From NCBI GenBank assembly GCA_020199975.1, contig JAIVJP010000284.1, positions 37,913 to 101,912 on the forward strand: a stretch of DNA of 64,000 nt, read 5' to 3'. Position 1 is the stretch's first letter; every line of letters begins with the position of its first letter. The position numbers and the translations under genes are program-made. The notes beneath the pieces are model-generated. The model was not told where the DNA came from and searched no databases. It was given only the letters and a program-made list of their open reading frames with translations. The DNA is from Acidobacteriota bacterium (GTDB lineage Bacteria > Acidobacteriota > Blastocatellia > Pyrinomonadales > Pyrinomonadaceae). Of the stretch, positions 43,607 through 51,520 are shown one piece after another.

Positions 43607-44011
43607 CTAGTTTACGTGAGCCGACGACAAATGCTTGCATACGTCGCCGGCTGTATCGGCGTTATGGCAATCGCAGTCCGGCTCGTCACACTCGAAATGC
43701 CCGGGTTTGATCATTGATTCAAACTCGTCCGCGAAGCGCCGTCCCCCTTCTGCCCTTCCTTGTTGCGTTAGCGAAAACTTGTCGTCTTGTGACTCCAGCA
43801 GCCCACTTGAGACTAGCAATTCGAGGTCGCAGCTGAGCACAGCTTGTTCGCTCGGAAGGAACTTCTGGAGATCGGCCGTAGAAAATTCGCTGCCTAAGCC
43901 TTCGCCGGTCATCCAATACATAACTTGCAATATCTCATCACGCGATTTTAGATCTTCGATTTCAGGATCCAGATCTCGCTGAGCCTCATTTGTTTTCGAG
44001 TGATCCGTCAT
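43607..44011 (-). CDS. Uncharacterised protein with winged-helix-like core and Cys/His-rich tail
   Basis: No family recognised. From ATG at 44011 the product is 134 aa. Residues 20-95 look like a winged helix: DEILQVMYWMTGEGLG, FLPSEQAVLSCDLELLVSSG and FSLTQQGRAEG. The C-terminal 35 residues carry HFECDEPDCDCHN...CKHLSSAH, a cluster of four Cys and three to four His able to bind a metal. It lies between the HhyE-like gene and the DUF1440-like gene. A metal-dependent regulator or a Ni/Fe handling factor are both possible; no DNA-binding evidence exists. Confidence 0.7.
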   Translation of the reverse strand: MTDHSKTNEAQRDLDPEIEDLKSRDEILQVMYWMTGEGLGSEFSTADLQKFLPSEQAVLSCDLELLVSSGLLESQDDKFSLTQQGRAEGGRRFADEFESMIKPGHFECDEPDCDCHNADTAGDVCKHLSSAHVN

Positions 44012-44056
44012 CTCTTTTCTAGAAATCTGAGGACAACCTGATATAGGGTCCACCGC

Positions 44057-45004
44057 TTAATTCCCTACGACTGCTGCTGGTTGGAGTCCGATTCTCACTT
44101 TCTGATCTTCGATACTCAACGGAACTGGAGTAAGTTTGAGATCGGGTCTTTCGATACAATTGCCGCGGCGTAGATCATAACCGTAGCCATGACACGAACA
44201 ATTCAGCATTGGGCTTTGGAAAAGTGAATTATCCAATGATCGTCCTCCATCTGCGCAAGCGTTCTGGTAGGCATAAAACTCACCATCGAGATTCAAGATC
44301 AGCACGTTAATGTCTTCGTAATTGACGATCTTAAACTGTCCATCTTCGATACTCTGAGACCGGATCACTGGCACCCAGGTATTTTCGGGCGAACTGACCT
44401 CAATCTGTTTTCTCTTAATTTGCACGAGCGCCGGTTTGGAATCCTGCGGTGGCTTTTCAATCATACGGCCTAGAGCAGCTGCCACTTTTGCCGTGGCTTC
44501 TACCTTTTCGGACAACCCTTCAATCTCGATCCCAGCAAGATCAGGCGCGACATCGCTCAATGCGTTTTCAATCTTAGCTTTGAGAACCGCGATTGGGGGA
44601 GCGCCCTTGCCGCTGCGAATCAAGCGCATCCTCGCGCGGGCGTCATCAATTCCAAGCAGCTCAACATCGCAACCTTGTGAGACAAGGTAGGGCCGAAGAT
44701 CGCTTAGTTTCGCAGCTACCCGGTCGTATAAGCTTACTGGCATTAGGCCATGAATAAGCATTATCGAGCGAATGACTTCATCGTTCGCCATTCGTCCCAG
44801 AATTTGGTCACGCTGCGGCTCTGCGTCGAATGTCGCGATTATGCGCCGAAGAGATTCCCCGTAAAGTCTTAGGATTATCTGCACCAGTTCGAGCGCCTTT
44901 TCACGCACCTCAGTATCTGGATATTGCTCAAGCTCTTCTACTAATGCGTTGAGCCGCACAACCAGTTCCTCTCCCTCACGCTCCTCAGGGTTGATTTCAC
45001 TCAT
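44057..45004 (-). CDS. hhyE: NifU-like/Rieske-like fusion protein (HhyE-type electron carrier)
   Basis: Probable partner of the group 1h hydrogenase; homologous iron-sulfur proteins (HucE/HhyE) are reported as needed for H2 oxidation in mycobacteria. 315 aa. A helical N terminus (1-85) is followed by a NifU C-terminal-like domain (about 90-185) where the usual CxxC is replaced by RSGKGAPPI. The Rieske-like domain (about 220-310) has NACADGG in box 1 (Asp where His is expected) and NCSCHGYGYD in box 2. The ligand set is therefore atypical: Cys, Asp, Cys/Cys, His. Directly follows the protease-like gene. Symbol given by analogy. Confidence 0.8.
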   Translation of the reverse strand: MSEINPEEREGEELVVRLNALVEELEQYPDTEVREKALELVQIILRLYGESLRRIIATFDAEPQRDQILGRMANDEVIRSIMLIHGLMPVSLYDRVAAKLSDLRPYLVSQGCDVELLGIDDARARMRLIRSGKGAPPIAVLKAKIENALSDVAPDLAGIEIEGLSEKVEATAKVAAALGRMIEKPPQDSKPALVQIKRKQIEVSSPENTWVPVIRSQSIEDGQFKIVNYEDINVLILNLDGEFYAYQNACADGGRSLDNSLFQSPMLNCSCHGYGYDLRRGNCIERPDLKLTPVPLSIEDQKVRIGLQPAAVVGN

Positions 45005-45009
45005 TTATA

Positions 45010-45489
45010 TCACATGGCTAAGGCCTGATCTCTAACTGCGTTGATAGCCTCATTAACCTTAGCGGCCACAACGGGGCTAAACTCCAAACCCCATTCCTCG
45101 GTCTGCGGCTCCACTTCCACAATGGTTACGTCGTCGGGTAACACTCCGAAATGTTTGCATACGATGAGTAGGTTATCCAGATCAATAACACCGGTAATCG
45201 CCTCTTCAATGCGAGCCTGTATCTCGGCATCTTCCGGAAGTATTCCATTCCAGCGATAAACCTCCAGGGTTCCCGGTTGGCGCTCTCGTTTGGCTGCGGC
45301 CACTAAGACTACCTTGTCGTACTTGACCGGCGAAGCTTCCAGCGTCTGATAGATCATGATAGGGCCGAAGTTCAAGTCTTCGACGTGAACGTGGGCCGGC
45401 CAGTCCATTTCAACCAATGTTGAAAGCAGAACGCGACCGAAGGACATGTCGCCGAGGTTGGAATAACCTATGCCTGAAACTAAAACCAT
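45010..45489 (-). CDS. Divergent hydrogenase maturation protease homologue
   Basis: HycI/HyaD-fold protein, 159 aa from ATG at 45489. The longer frame to 45570 is rejected because its extra residues come from an inverted repeat. The N-terminal motif is GIGYSNLGDMSFGRVLL, aligning with the usual GxGNxLxxDDGxG but with the first metal-binding Asp/Glu pattern altered. DLNFGPIMIYQTLEAS stands where DGGTxG-type sequence is normal, and a His ligand equivalent is unclear (KHFGVLPDDV). It sits directly after hhyL. A canonical protease exists at 50997, so this one may be a chaperone-like paralogue (inference). Confidence 0.75.
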   Translation of the reverse strand: MVLVSGIGYSNLGDMSFGRVLLSTLVEMDWPAHVHVEDLNFGPIMIYQTLEASPVKYDKVVLVAAAKRERQPGTLEVYRWNGILPEDAEIQARIEEAITGVIDLDNLLIVCKHFGVLPDDVTIVEVEPQTEEWGLEFSPVVAAKVNEAINAVRDQALAM

Positions 45490-45493
45490 GGTT

Positions 45494-45601
45494 CGATTGC
45501 AGATTGCGGATTGATGAATGCAGATTGAAGAAGTCTCCCAGTAAACGATAGGCGTGCTTTGGTTCAACAATCAGCAATCCAAAATCCGCATTCCGCAATC
45601 G
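45494..45601. repeat. Inverted repeat with GATTGCA/GATTGCG units
   Basis: Arms 45494-45527 and 45568-45601 are imperfect reverse complements of 7-base units (GATTGCA, GATTGCG, GATTGAT). The element spans the whole gap between the hhyL stop and the protease-like start and lies one base from the hhyL stop codon. Confidence 0.85.
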
Positions 45602-47470
45602 TTAGCCTTCCGCACTGCAAGCGCAGGTGTTGACCTCGCGCACGATTTCCCGTTCGCCACCATAAATATGCGTCGTGCAAGGCATGCAAGGATCGAAACT
45701 GCGAATCGCGCGAAGCATGTCAACACCGGTGAATTCTTCAGGCTTTGAATAGTCTTCAATGATAGGCGTATTCATCACCGCTTCTTCATAAGGACCGGGG
45801 TTGCCAAACGGGTCATGCGGCGAGGCATTGAAGGTTGAAGGCGTGACGATCTGATAGTTCGTAATGACGCCCTTGTCGAGCGTTAGGTGATGGGAGAGAT
45901 ATCCGCGTCCCGCGCCCCAGAAGCCAACGCCGATTCGTTCGCCCTTCGGCGTTTCAAATTTGGTGCTGACTTTGTCTTCGCCTTTGCGAAGATAATCGAA
46001 GGCCTTCAGCACCATAGAGTACGCGACCATCAAGTTGTATCCCATGCAATAGGCGCGTGCCCGATTCCGCTCAAAGGCGTTCCATACTTCCGGGATCTTC
46101 CACTCGAAGTCCATCTCCGGCAGCATCGTCTTTGGCATATTAATCTTGAGGCTATGACCGGTGGACTCAAGAAAACGGTTCTTAGGCATTTTGCCGGCGG
46201 CCGCGGTGGTCCAGATCCGCGCATAGGCTCCAGCCTCTACAACCTGGCGGTCCCAACGCGGAGCAGTGCTCCAGGTGTAGCGATCCTTCCAGCTCTCTTT
46301 CGAGGGCTTGGGCATCGTCTCCTTATTCCACGGATGATTCGGCGAGAGCGGCGCGCCTGAAGGGTCCGTCTTGAACCGGACGCCATTCTGACTCCAGTTC
46401 TCGTAATAGGAATGCTCGACAAATTCTTCGAGGCCGAGATTGATCTGCTGCAATTTGGTCGTCACCAACTTACCATCAATGACGACGCCCGGAGTCGCCC
46501 AGCGGGCTTCTCCCCAGTCGTTGCAACGCGCATACGTGGCATCGTAGGAGTTTTCGTCGTCCCACATCCCCAGGTCGATCATATTCATGTCGCGCGCCCC
46601 GACCTTTTTGTATTCCGGGTTGTAGTCGTAGAAAAACTCTGTGAGATCGTCCCAGAGCAGGATCATGCGCTTGGTCCAGTCGATCATCTTCTGCAACCGC
46701 GTGTAAGTTTCGTTGAAGTCGGTAATTGTCACCGTGCTGGACATACCACCGGGGACGACGGTCTGCGGGTGCGGATACTTGCCGAAGAGCACGGAGTAAG
46801 CTTCACGAGGCGTGCGCGTCATCTTCAGGCCATCAAGGTACAGCTTGCCCGAAAGCGGGTTGAGCCCTTTCATGATGTCGCCGATAGTCTTGAACTGATG
46901 AATCTCCGCGTTGGGAGCATCTGTGACTTGAGCTTTCTCCCACATCGCGGGACTTGTTGCCTGAACGACAACTTGCGAATAGTCAGGACCTGCAAGCAAG
47001 AAGAGATGGAGTGGGTGGTCGTAGAGAAAGTCGAGTGAGAGCGCGATATTTCGGAGCACCGTGCCGAGCGGCGGTGGCGAAATTCCAAAAGCCATCTCAA
47101 TCGCTTCGCACGCTGCCGTAGAGTGAACCCCACCGCAGACGCCGCATGCACGGCTGGAAATGTAAATCGCGTCGCGCGGATCGCGCCCCTTCAGAATCAC
47201 TTCGTAGCCGCGAAAAATCGTGGCAACGGAATTGGCTTCGAGAAACTTGCGTTTCTCCAAATCTGCCACGGCGTGAAACGATAGCGCGCCGGCAACGCGC
47301 GTCACCGGAGAGATGCTGACATCCTTGATGTGCCCGTTGCGCGCAAGCAGTTCCTCGAGTTTGTCGCGTTTGATTTCTCGGGGCGTGTAGGCGTAGGGAT
47401 TAGCCACGCCTCCAACGAGCTGCGCGTTTCCCTGCGCGTCGAATTCAATTGGCAGATTCTTGAAGCACAT
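45602..47470 (-). CDS. hhyL: [NiFe] hydrogenase large subunit, group 1h (high-affinity)
   Basis: Holds the Ni-Fe active site and oxidises H2 at atmospheric levels (family knowledge). 622 aa. N-terminal nickel box SRACGVCGGVHSTAACE (about 106-122) with both Cys and His. C-terminal box SFDPCMPCTTH, followed by 18 residues (IYGGEREIVREVNTCACSAE and G) that a maturation protease would remove after His. The opening MCFKNLPIEFDAQGNAQLVG and lack of a membrane anchor fit the actinobacterial/acidobacterial 1h type. ATG at 47470 has GGAG upstream. It is 29 bases after hhyS. Confidence 0.95.
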   Translation of the reverse strand: MCFKNLPIEFDAQGNAQLVGGVANPYAYTPREIKRDKLEELLARNGHIKDVSISPVTRVAGALSFHAVADLEKRKFLEANSVATIFRGYEVILKGRDPRDAIYISSRACGVCGGVHSTAACEAIEMAFGISPPPLGTVLRNIALSLDFLYDHPLHLFLLAGPDYSQVVVQATSPAMWEKAQVTDAPNAEIHQFKTIGDIMKGLNPLSGKLYLDGLKMTRTPREAYSVLFGKYPHPQTVVPGGMSSTVTITDFNETYTRLQKMIDWTKRMILLWDDLTEFFYDYNPEYKKVGARDMNMIDLGMWDDENSYDATYARCNDWGEARWATPGVVIDGKLVTTKLQQINLGLEEFVEHSYYENWSQNGVRFKTDPSGAPLSPNHPWNKETMPKPSKESWKDRYTWSTAPRWDRQVVEAGAYARIWTTAAAGKMPKNRFLESTGHSLKINMPKTMLPEMDFEWKIPEVWNAFERNRARAYCMGYNLMVAYSMVLKAFDYLRKGEDKVSTKFETPKGERIGVGFWGAGRGYLSHHLTLDKGVITNYQIVTPSTFNASPHDPFGNPGPYEEAVMNTPIIEDYSKPEEFTGVDMLRAIRSFDPCMPCTTHIYGGEREIVREVNTCACSAEG

Positions 47471-47499
47471 TAAGCGTTCTCCATACCACCTTTTCCTAA

Positions 47500-48882
47500 T
47501 TAGGGTCTCTTCTCGTCCCTCTTAACGCGCTCGTCGGGCAGCACCTGATAGTCTTCTACGTAAACACGATCGGGCAGGCTCTGATGTCCCTGAGGAAATT
47601 TCTTGCCGGGCTGTCTCTCGGGTGGAACGGCGCCCTGAAACTGCATTGCCTCGTAGAAGAACTCGAGAATTTTGTGCGTAAACGACGTGCCGCCGTCGTG
47701 CATGGCCCAGCCGCTGGGCACTGTATCGTGCCAACGAATCTCGCGGTTGCGTTCGCGCTGACTGATACGACGCAGTGAACGAACTATAGAACCCGTCACG
47801 CGCGAGGTGTAGCTTGAGATCATCGAACCAGGGGGAGCTTTGTAGAAAGGCGAAAACTTGTCGGGAAAACCGGGCATTGTGCAGCCGATGCATGGTCCGC
47901 CCGCATTCATGCAGCCACCCATGTGTGCAATCGCGCCCTTCTCCGTGATGTTGCACTGAACGACAGGCCCCCAGCAGCCCACTTCGACCAAACATTCTTT
48001 GTCGCCGTACTCTTTGGCAAATGTGCCCTCTTCGTAGAAACCAGCGCGCCCGCATTTACGATGGACCGTGTCAGAGAACTGCCAGGCTGGACGGCCCAGT
48101 TCATCAAACTCAGGCAATGGACCGAGACCCTGGAGGAAAAGCAGAATGGCTTGCACTGCATCGGTGAAGTTGTCACCTACGGGCGCGCATCCTGGAATGT
48201 TAATAACCGGGAGCCCCAACGCACTGCGATAATCCGCGCCGAGCCAATCCATCACGCTCATCGAGCCGGTGACGTTGCCGTAAGCTGCGGGGATGCCACC
48301 CCACGTCGCACACGTCCCGACCGCAATCATGGCAGCTGCACCTGGTGCCAGCCTCTTCACCCATTCAGCCGTGGAGATTCGCCGGCGTTTATCGCTTGCC
48401 GCCCAAAGCGGCAATGAACCCTCGCCGGCGAACGGCTCGCCTTCGGCGCTCAGGTTTTCGTCCGGAATCGAGCCCTCGTAAGCAATTACGTAAGGGCCAT
48501 CGAGAAGGCCCTGCTCAGCCTTGAGCAACGATTGCATGTAGTGGTCACCGGATTCGAGTTGCAGGACGTAGTGGTGAAGAATAACGAGGGGAATACCAGG
48601 GAGGGAGCCTGTCAACAAATCCTCAAGTGCTGGCTCGGTCGCGCCGCTCACCGAAACTGTGCAACCGTCACAACTCATTCCTGCCAGCCAGAAGACATAG
48701 ACCTTCTCCAGCGGGCCGAGACTCATTTGGCTCTTCCCATGCGACGCAACGATGTCTTCAGCCAGTTCTTCCATCGTGCGACGGCCGACATTGCCAACTT
48801 GATCCGGCAGTCCTACAGTTGATGACACTCGCTGTAAATGACTACCAGCCTCGCCGCCGCGTTTCTCTGGTATTTCTCCCAT
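47500..48882 (-). CDS. hhyS: [NiFe] hydrogenase small subunit, group 1h
   Basis: Carries the three iron-sulfur clusters that take electrons from HhyL. 460 aa, no Tat signal and no C-terminal membrane helix, as in group 1h. Proximal cluster: GMSCDGCTVSVSGATEP (about 68-84), GTCATWGGIPAAYGN, and IPGCAPVGDN. The Asp in CDGC is of interest because a 3Cys/1Asp proximal cluster is reported for this enzyme type. Medial and distal cluster Cys lie in HRKCGRAGFYEEG, KECLVEVGCWGP, CNITE and MGGCMNAGGPCIGCTMPGF. The last 90 residues are a long hydrophilic extension. ATG at 48882 has GAGGG upstream. Confidence 0.95.
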   Translation of the reverse strand: MGEIPEKRGGEAGSHLQRVSSTVGLPDQVGNVGRRTMEELAEDIVASHGKSQMSLGPLEKVYVFWLAGMSCDGCTVSVSGATEPALEDLLTGSLPGIPLVILHHYVLQLESGDHYMQSLLKAEQGLLDGPYVIAYEGSIPDENLSAEGEPFAGEGSLPLWAASDKRRRISTAEWVKRLAPGAAAMIAVGTCATWGGIPAAYGNVTGSMSVMDWLGADYRSALGLPVINIPGCAPVGDNFTDAVQAILLFLQGLGPLPEFDELGRPAWQFSDTVHRKCGRAGFYEEGTFAKEYGDKECLVEVGCWGPVVQCNITEKGAIAHMGGCMNAGGPCIGCTMPGFPDKFSPFYKAPPGSMISSYTSRVTGSIVRSLRRISQRERNREIRWHDTVPSGWAMHDGGTSFTHKILEFFYEAMQFQGAVPPERQPGKKFPQGHQSLPDRVYVEDYQVLPDERVKRDEKRP

Positions 48883-48931
48883 TAGGTCCCTCTTAAGTGT
48901 TAATTGTTCGGTCCGCGATTATTTGTCGGCG

Positions 48932-49225
48932 CTATTTCAACAAAGCAGCCCCGACTGTACCAACGTTGCGATCTACATTACCGAAATGCGACTGGACAGA
49001 CTCAAGCCCACCAGCAAGAGCAGTCAGTCCGCCGTTAAGCGTTTCCACTCCGCCCAGCATCTCCGTTTCTTTCTCAATGGCCCGGACGCCCCAATTAATC
49101 TTCTGGATGTTCCTGCGCACCGATTGAAGGGTTCGCATCACCAGAAACAACGCGACGATGAGCGCTATCAACAACGCCGCGGCCAGAAGTGCGGTGAACA
49201 CTGTCAATGTTAGTTCCATATTCAA
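48932..49225 (-). CDS. Small single-helix membrane protein, type B' (hydrogenase locus)
   Basis: 97 aa, family not recognised. N-terminal membrane helix (about 5-30, TVFTALLAAALLIALIVALF), then amphipathic helix: VRRNIQKINWGVRAIEKETE, GGVETLNGGLTALAGGLESV, QSHFGNVDRNVGTVGAALL. The hydrophobic pattern suggests a coiled coil, and LNGGL...GLESV matches INGGL...GLMLV in the 49546 protein. It overlaps its upstream neighbour by four bases and precedes hhyS. May anchor or scaffold the soluble hydrogenase at the membrane (inference). Confidence 0.75.
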   Translation of the reverse strand: MNMELTLTVFTALLAAALLIALIVALFLVMRTLQSVRRNIQKINWGVRAIEKETEMLGGVETLNGGLTALAGGLESVQSHFGNVDRNVGTVGAALLK

Positions 49226-49527
49226 CCTCTCTTCTCTTTCAAGGCGCGTCCGACGGAAGCCAGTTTTTCTGCGATGGATGATGACCCCGCTTCAATGGCA
49301 ACGGCAGCGGCCAAGATTTTTCCGGCTACGCCTTTGGTCGTTTCCAATTTTGAAATTAAGGCAGTGTTACGTTCTATCCCCTGCGCGGCGGGTAAAGTGA
49401 TGTGCGCAAGTTGGAGAATGTCGCGCTCGGTCCGCAAAATCAGAAAGACGAGCTTGAGGATGACGAGGGTTAGGATCAGTGCGATTACTAGCGTCACTGA
49501 CCAGACTACAATGATTGCAGTTTCCAT
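49222..49527 (-). CDS. Small single-helix membrane protein, type A' (hydrogenase locus)
   Basis: 101 aa. Membrane helix at about 3-30 (IIVVWSVTLVIALILTLVIL), then a helical segment GIERNTALISKLETTKGVAG, KILAAAVAIEAGSSSIAEKL. This aligns with the 49851 protein (QIAGNTVSIWMLNVTNRVAG, EILEGALSINKRAASIDSTI), so the two are paralogues. Stop overlaps the next start (ATGA type). Confidence 0.75.
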   Translation of the reverse strand: METAIIVVWSVTLVIALILTLVILKLVFLILRTERDILQLAHITLPAAQGIERNTALISKLETTKGVAGKILAAAVAIEAGSSSIAEKLASVGRALKEKRG

Positions 49528-49545
49528 TCTTGCTCTCCTCCCGGC

Positions 49546-49845
49546 CTAAACGGTTTCCCTTATGCCCAGCCGTTCTGCTACAAAATCCAAGCTCCCATCT
49601 GTCGAAGCCAGATGCTCATCCACCAGCATCAAACCATCCCTGACGCCGACAAGACCGCCGTTAATGGCTTCAATGTGCCCTTGCAAAGGCGCAGTATTTG
49701 ATTCAGTTTGCACCAGTGCGCGTTCCACCGCCGCAAGAGCGCTCCCAATCTTCCAAAGATAGATGAAGATCGCGATCAAGCTAACGGCGAGAGCGACCAC
49801 CAGCACCACGAGATAAATCACAGTGAGCCAGGTAAGCAGTTGCAT
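49546..49845 (-). CDS. Small single-helix membrane protein, type B (hydrogenase locus)
   Basis: 99 aa. Membrane helix at about 7-31 (VIYLVVLVVALAVSLIAIFI), then ALAAVERALVQTESNTAPLQ, GHIEAINGGLVGVRDGLMLV, DEHLASTDGSLDFVAERLG. The INGGL/GL-V/H--D spacing is shared with the 48932 protein. No cysteine or other metal ligand is seen. It has its own ribosome-site-like GAGG-free leader and is 5 bases after the type A gene. Confidence 0.75.
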   Translation of the reverse strand: MQLLTWLTVIYLVVLVVALAVSLIAIFIYLWKIGSALAAVERALVQTESNTAPLQGHIEAINGGLVGVRDGLMLVDEHLASTDGSLDFVAERLGIRETV

Positions 49846-49850
49846 CGCGG

Positions 49851-50159
49851 TTACCTCTTTGGACCAAGCGCATCAGCCAAAGCCCCAATCGTGGAATCAA
49901 TAGAAGCTGCTCTTTTATTGATCGACAGCGCTCCTTCCAGAATCTCTCCCGCCACTCTATTGGTTACGTTCAACATCCATATCGAAACGGTATTGCCCGC
50001 GATCTGCTTGCCCGCGTCCCAAATGTGGCTCGCATGTTTGTCCACTCGATTTGCCGCAGCGATGAGCATGATCAGCAGCACGGCTACAATTAAGACCACC
50101 ACCGCGCCGGCTATGAGCGAGTAAGTCCAAATCGTCATTGTGTCCATGTTGCCGAACAT
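49851..50159 (-). CDS. Small single-helix membrane protein, type A (hydrogenase locus)
   Basis: 102 aa from ATG at 50159, which begins one base after the stop of the ATPase fragment; the longer frame overlaps that gene and is rejected. Membrane helix at about 13-36 (YSLIAGAVVVLIVAVLLIML), then amphipathic helix with KQIAGNTVSIWMLNVTNRVAG and GALSINKRAASIDSTIGAL. First of four consecutive related small genes in the order A, B, A', B'. Confidence 0.75.
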   Translation of the reverse strand: MFGNMDTMTIWTYSLIAGAVVVLIVAVLLIMLIAAANRVDKHASHIWDAGKQIAGNTVSIWMLNVTNRVAGEILEGALSINKRAASIDSTIGALADALGPKR

Positions 50160-50160
50160 C

Positions 50161-50806
50161 TCAGTTTCCTCCCGCTCCATTACCACTAACTTTGACCTCA
50201 CGTAACAGAAAATCTGCCACGCGCGATAACTCTTCGACGATCGGCGCGCTGACATCGTAGTCAATCACGGCGCGGCCGGTTCGATCTGCCTCAACCACAC
50301 TGTCGTCGAATGGAATTTTTGCGATTATCTCGAGATCGTGATTCCGGCAATACGCTGCAATAGCCTCACCATCTTCGGCACTGCGAAGCTTGTTGCCAAT
50401 GCCGTATATGCGCTTAATGCCGAGCTCGCGCGCTAACGGCACAGTTCGTCCCGCAGTCTCCATCGAGCGGTAGTAAGGCTCCAGTACAACCAGCAGCGCA
50501 TCGACATAGCGCGAGCACTGTGACGCCATCAGGCGCCTTCAAGCCATACTTGCTAACGATGTCCGCAACTGTTGTTGTAAGCACGTGGCGCTGTTGGCCG
50601 TTCTCGTCCTCGCGACGTTCGACCACGTTGCGCGGAATCGCAGCCGTCTCGACGCCGGGGCCGAGGCCCAGAGCCTGAATTAGATTAGGATTGGGATCAC
50701 CGTCTATCGCCAGGACAGGCAATCCGCGGCGGGCAAGGATGCGCGTGAGTGTGGCGCTGATTGTAGTTTTGCCGGAACCACCCTTGCCGCTGATTGCAAT
50801 CTTCAT
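50161..50806 (-). pseudogene. CooC/MinD-like ATPase, broken by an internal deletion and frameshift
   Basis: The first part (from ATG at 50806) has the deviant Walker A MKIAISGKGGSGKTTISATL and AIDGDPNPNLIQALGLG, typical of CooC-type nickel-insertion ATPases. It reads through GLKAPDGVTVLAL and then enters a wrong frame to a stop at 50414. The remaining part resumes in another frame near 50510 with RYVDALLVVLEPYYRSMETA and runs to 50161. The middle of the fold (cluster Cys and Walker B Asp region, roughly 45-50 residues) is missing at the junction. A sequencing error alone would not remove that segment. Start of the hydrogenase operon. Confidence 0.75.
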
Positions 50807-50996
50807 TCATGCCCTCCGTGAGAACAAAAAGATAACGATAAAAGCGGGGGATGCCTACGGTTCGCGTGTGGCGGCTATCATACCCTCAAGATCCAATGAC
50901 GCAAAGCTCTATTTGTCCCGCAACAGACAACTTCTGCTCGAGCGTTATGGGTTAGAGTATGCCCAGGACGATCCGCACTGAAGGGAGAAGCAAACC

Positions 50997-51503
50997 GTGA
51001 AAATCCTGGTTGCCGGAGTAGGAAATGTCCTACGCGGCGACGATGGCTTCGGCGTATCGGTTGCTCAGAAACTACTTGAGACTAACCACTATGGCAGCGA
51101 AGTAACGATATTCGAGGCTGGCATCGCTGGTATCGCCTTGGTTCAGGAACTGATGAGCGGTTACGACCTTCTGATTATCGCGGACACGATGCATCGTGGT
51201 GGCGCCCCAGGCACGATCTACGTCATTGAGCCCGAAGTGCCGGAGCTGGAAGAAAAGGTCTCTTATGACCTGCATCAATCGCTGGCAGACGCCCATTACA
51301 GCGATCCTGCAAAAGTGCTTATTCTGGCGAAGGCCCTGGATGTGCTTCCACCCCGCGTTTTTATGATCGGATGCGAGCCGGCGGGTTACGACGAACTAGG
51401 GGCCGACTTGAGCCCCCACGTAAAACGGGCGGTAGCAGTGGCGCTGGAAAAAATCGAATCCCTTATTAAAAGCTCCGCTCACCAAGCGGACTACGCGCCA
51501 TAG
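50997..51503 (+). CDS. Hydrogenase maturation protease (HycI/HyaD family)
   Basis: Endopeptidase that removes the C-terminal tail of the large subunit after nickel insertion. 168 aa. GVGNVLRGDDGFGVSVAQ (8-25) includes the nickel-sensing Asp/Glu position, FEAGIAGIALVQEL supplies the next motif, ADTMHRGGAPGTIYV carries the Asp and His ligand region, and VFMIGCEPAGYDELGADLSP is the C-terminal family signature. GTG at 50997 has GGGAG upstream. Transcribed away from the main operon across a 190-base gap. Confidence 0.9.
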   Translation: MKILVAGVGNVLRGDDGFGVSVAQKLLETNHYGSEVTIFEAGIAGIALVQELMSGYDLLIIADTMHRGGAPGTIYVIEPEVPELEEKVSYDLHQSLADAHYSDPAKVLILAKALDVLPPRVFMIGCEPAGYDELGADLSPHVKRAVAVALEKIESLIKSSAHQADYAP

Positions 51504-51520
51504 TCGATCATCGCTACAGA

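Noticed and set aside
50414..50806. Intact short ATPase
   Set aside because: Its last 37 residues are out of frame relative to the family, and the true C-terminal half is in another frame, so it is treated as one broken gene.
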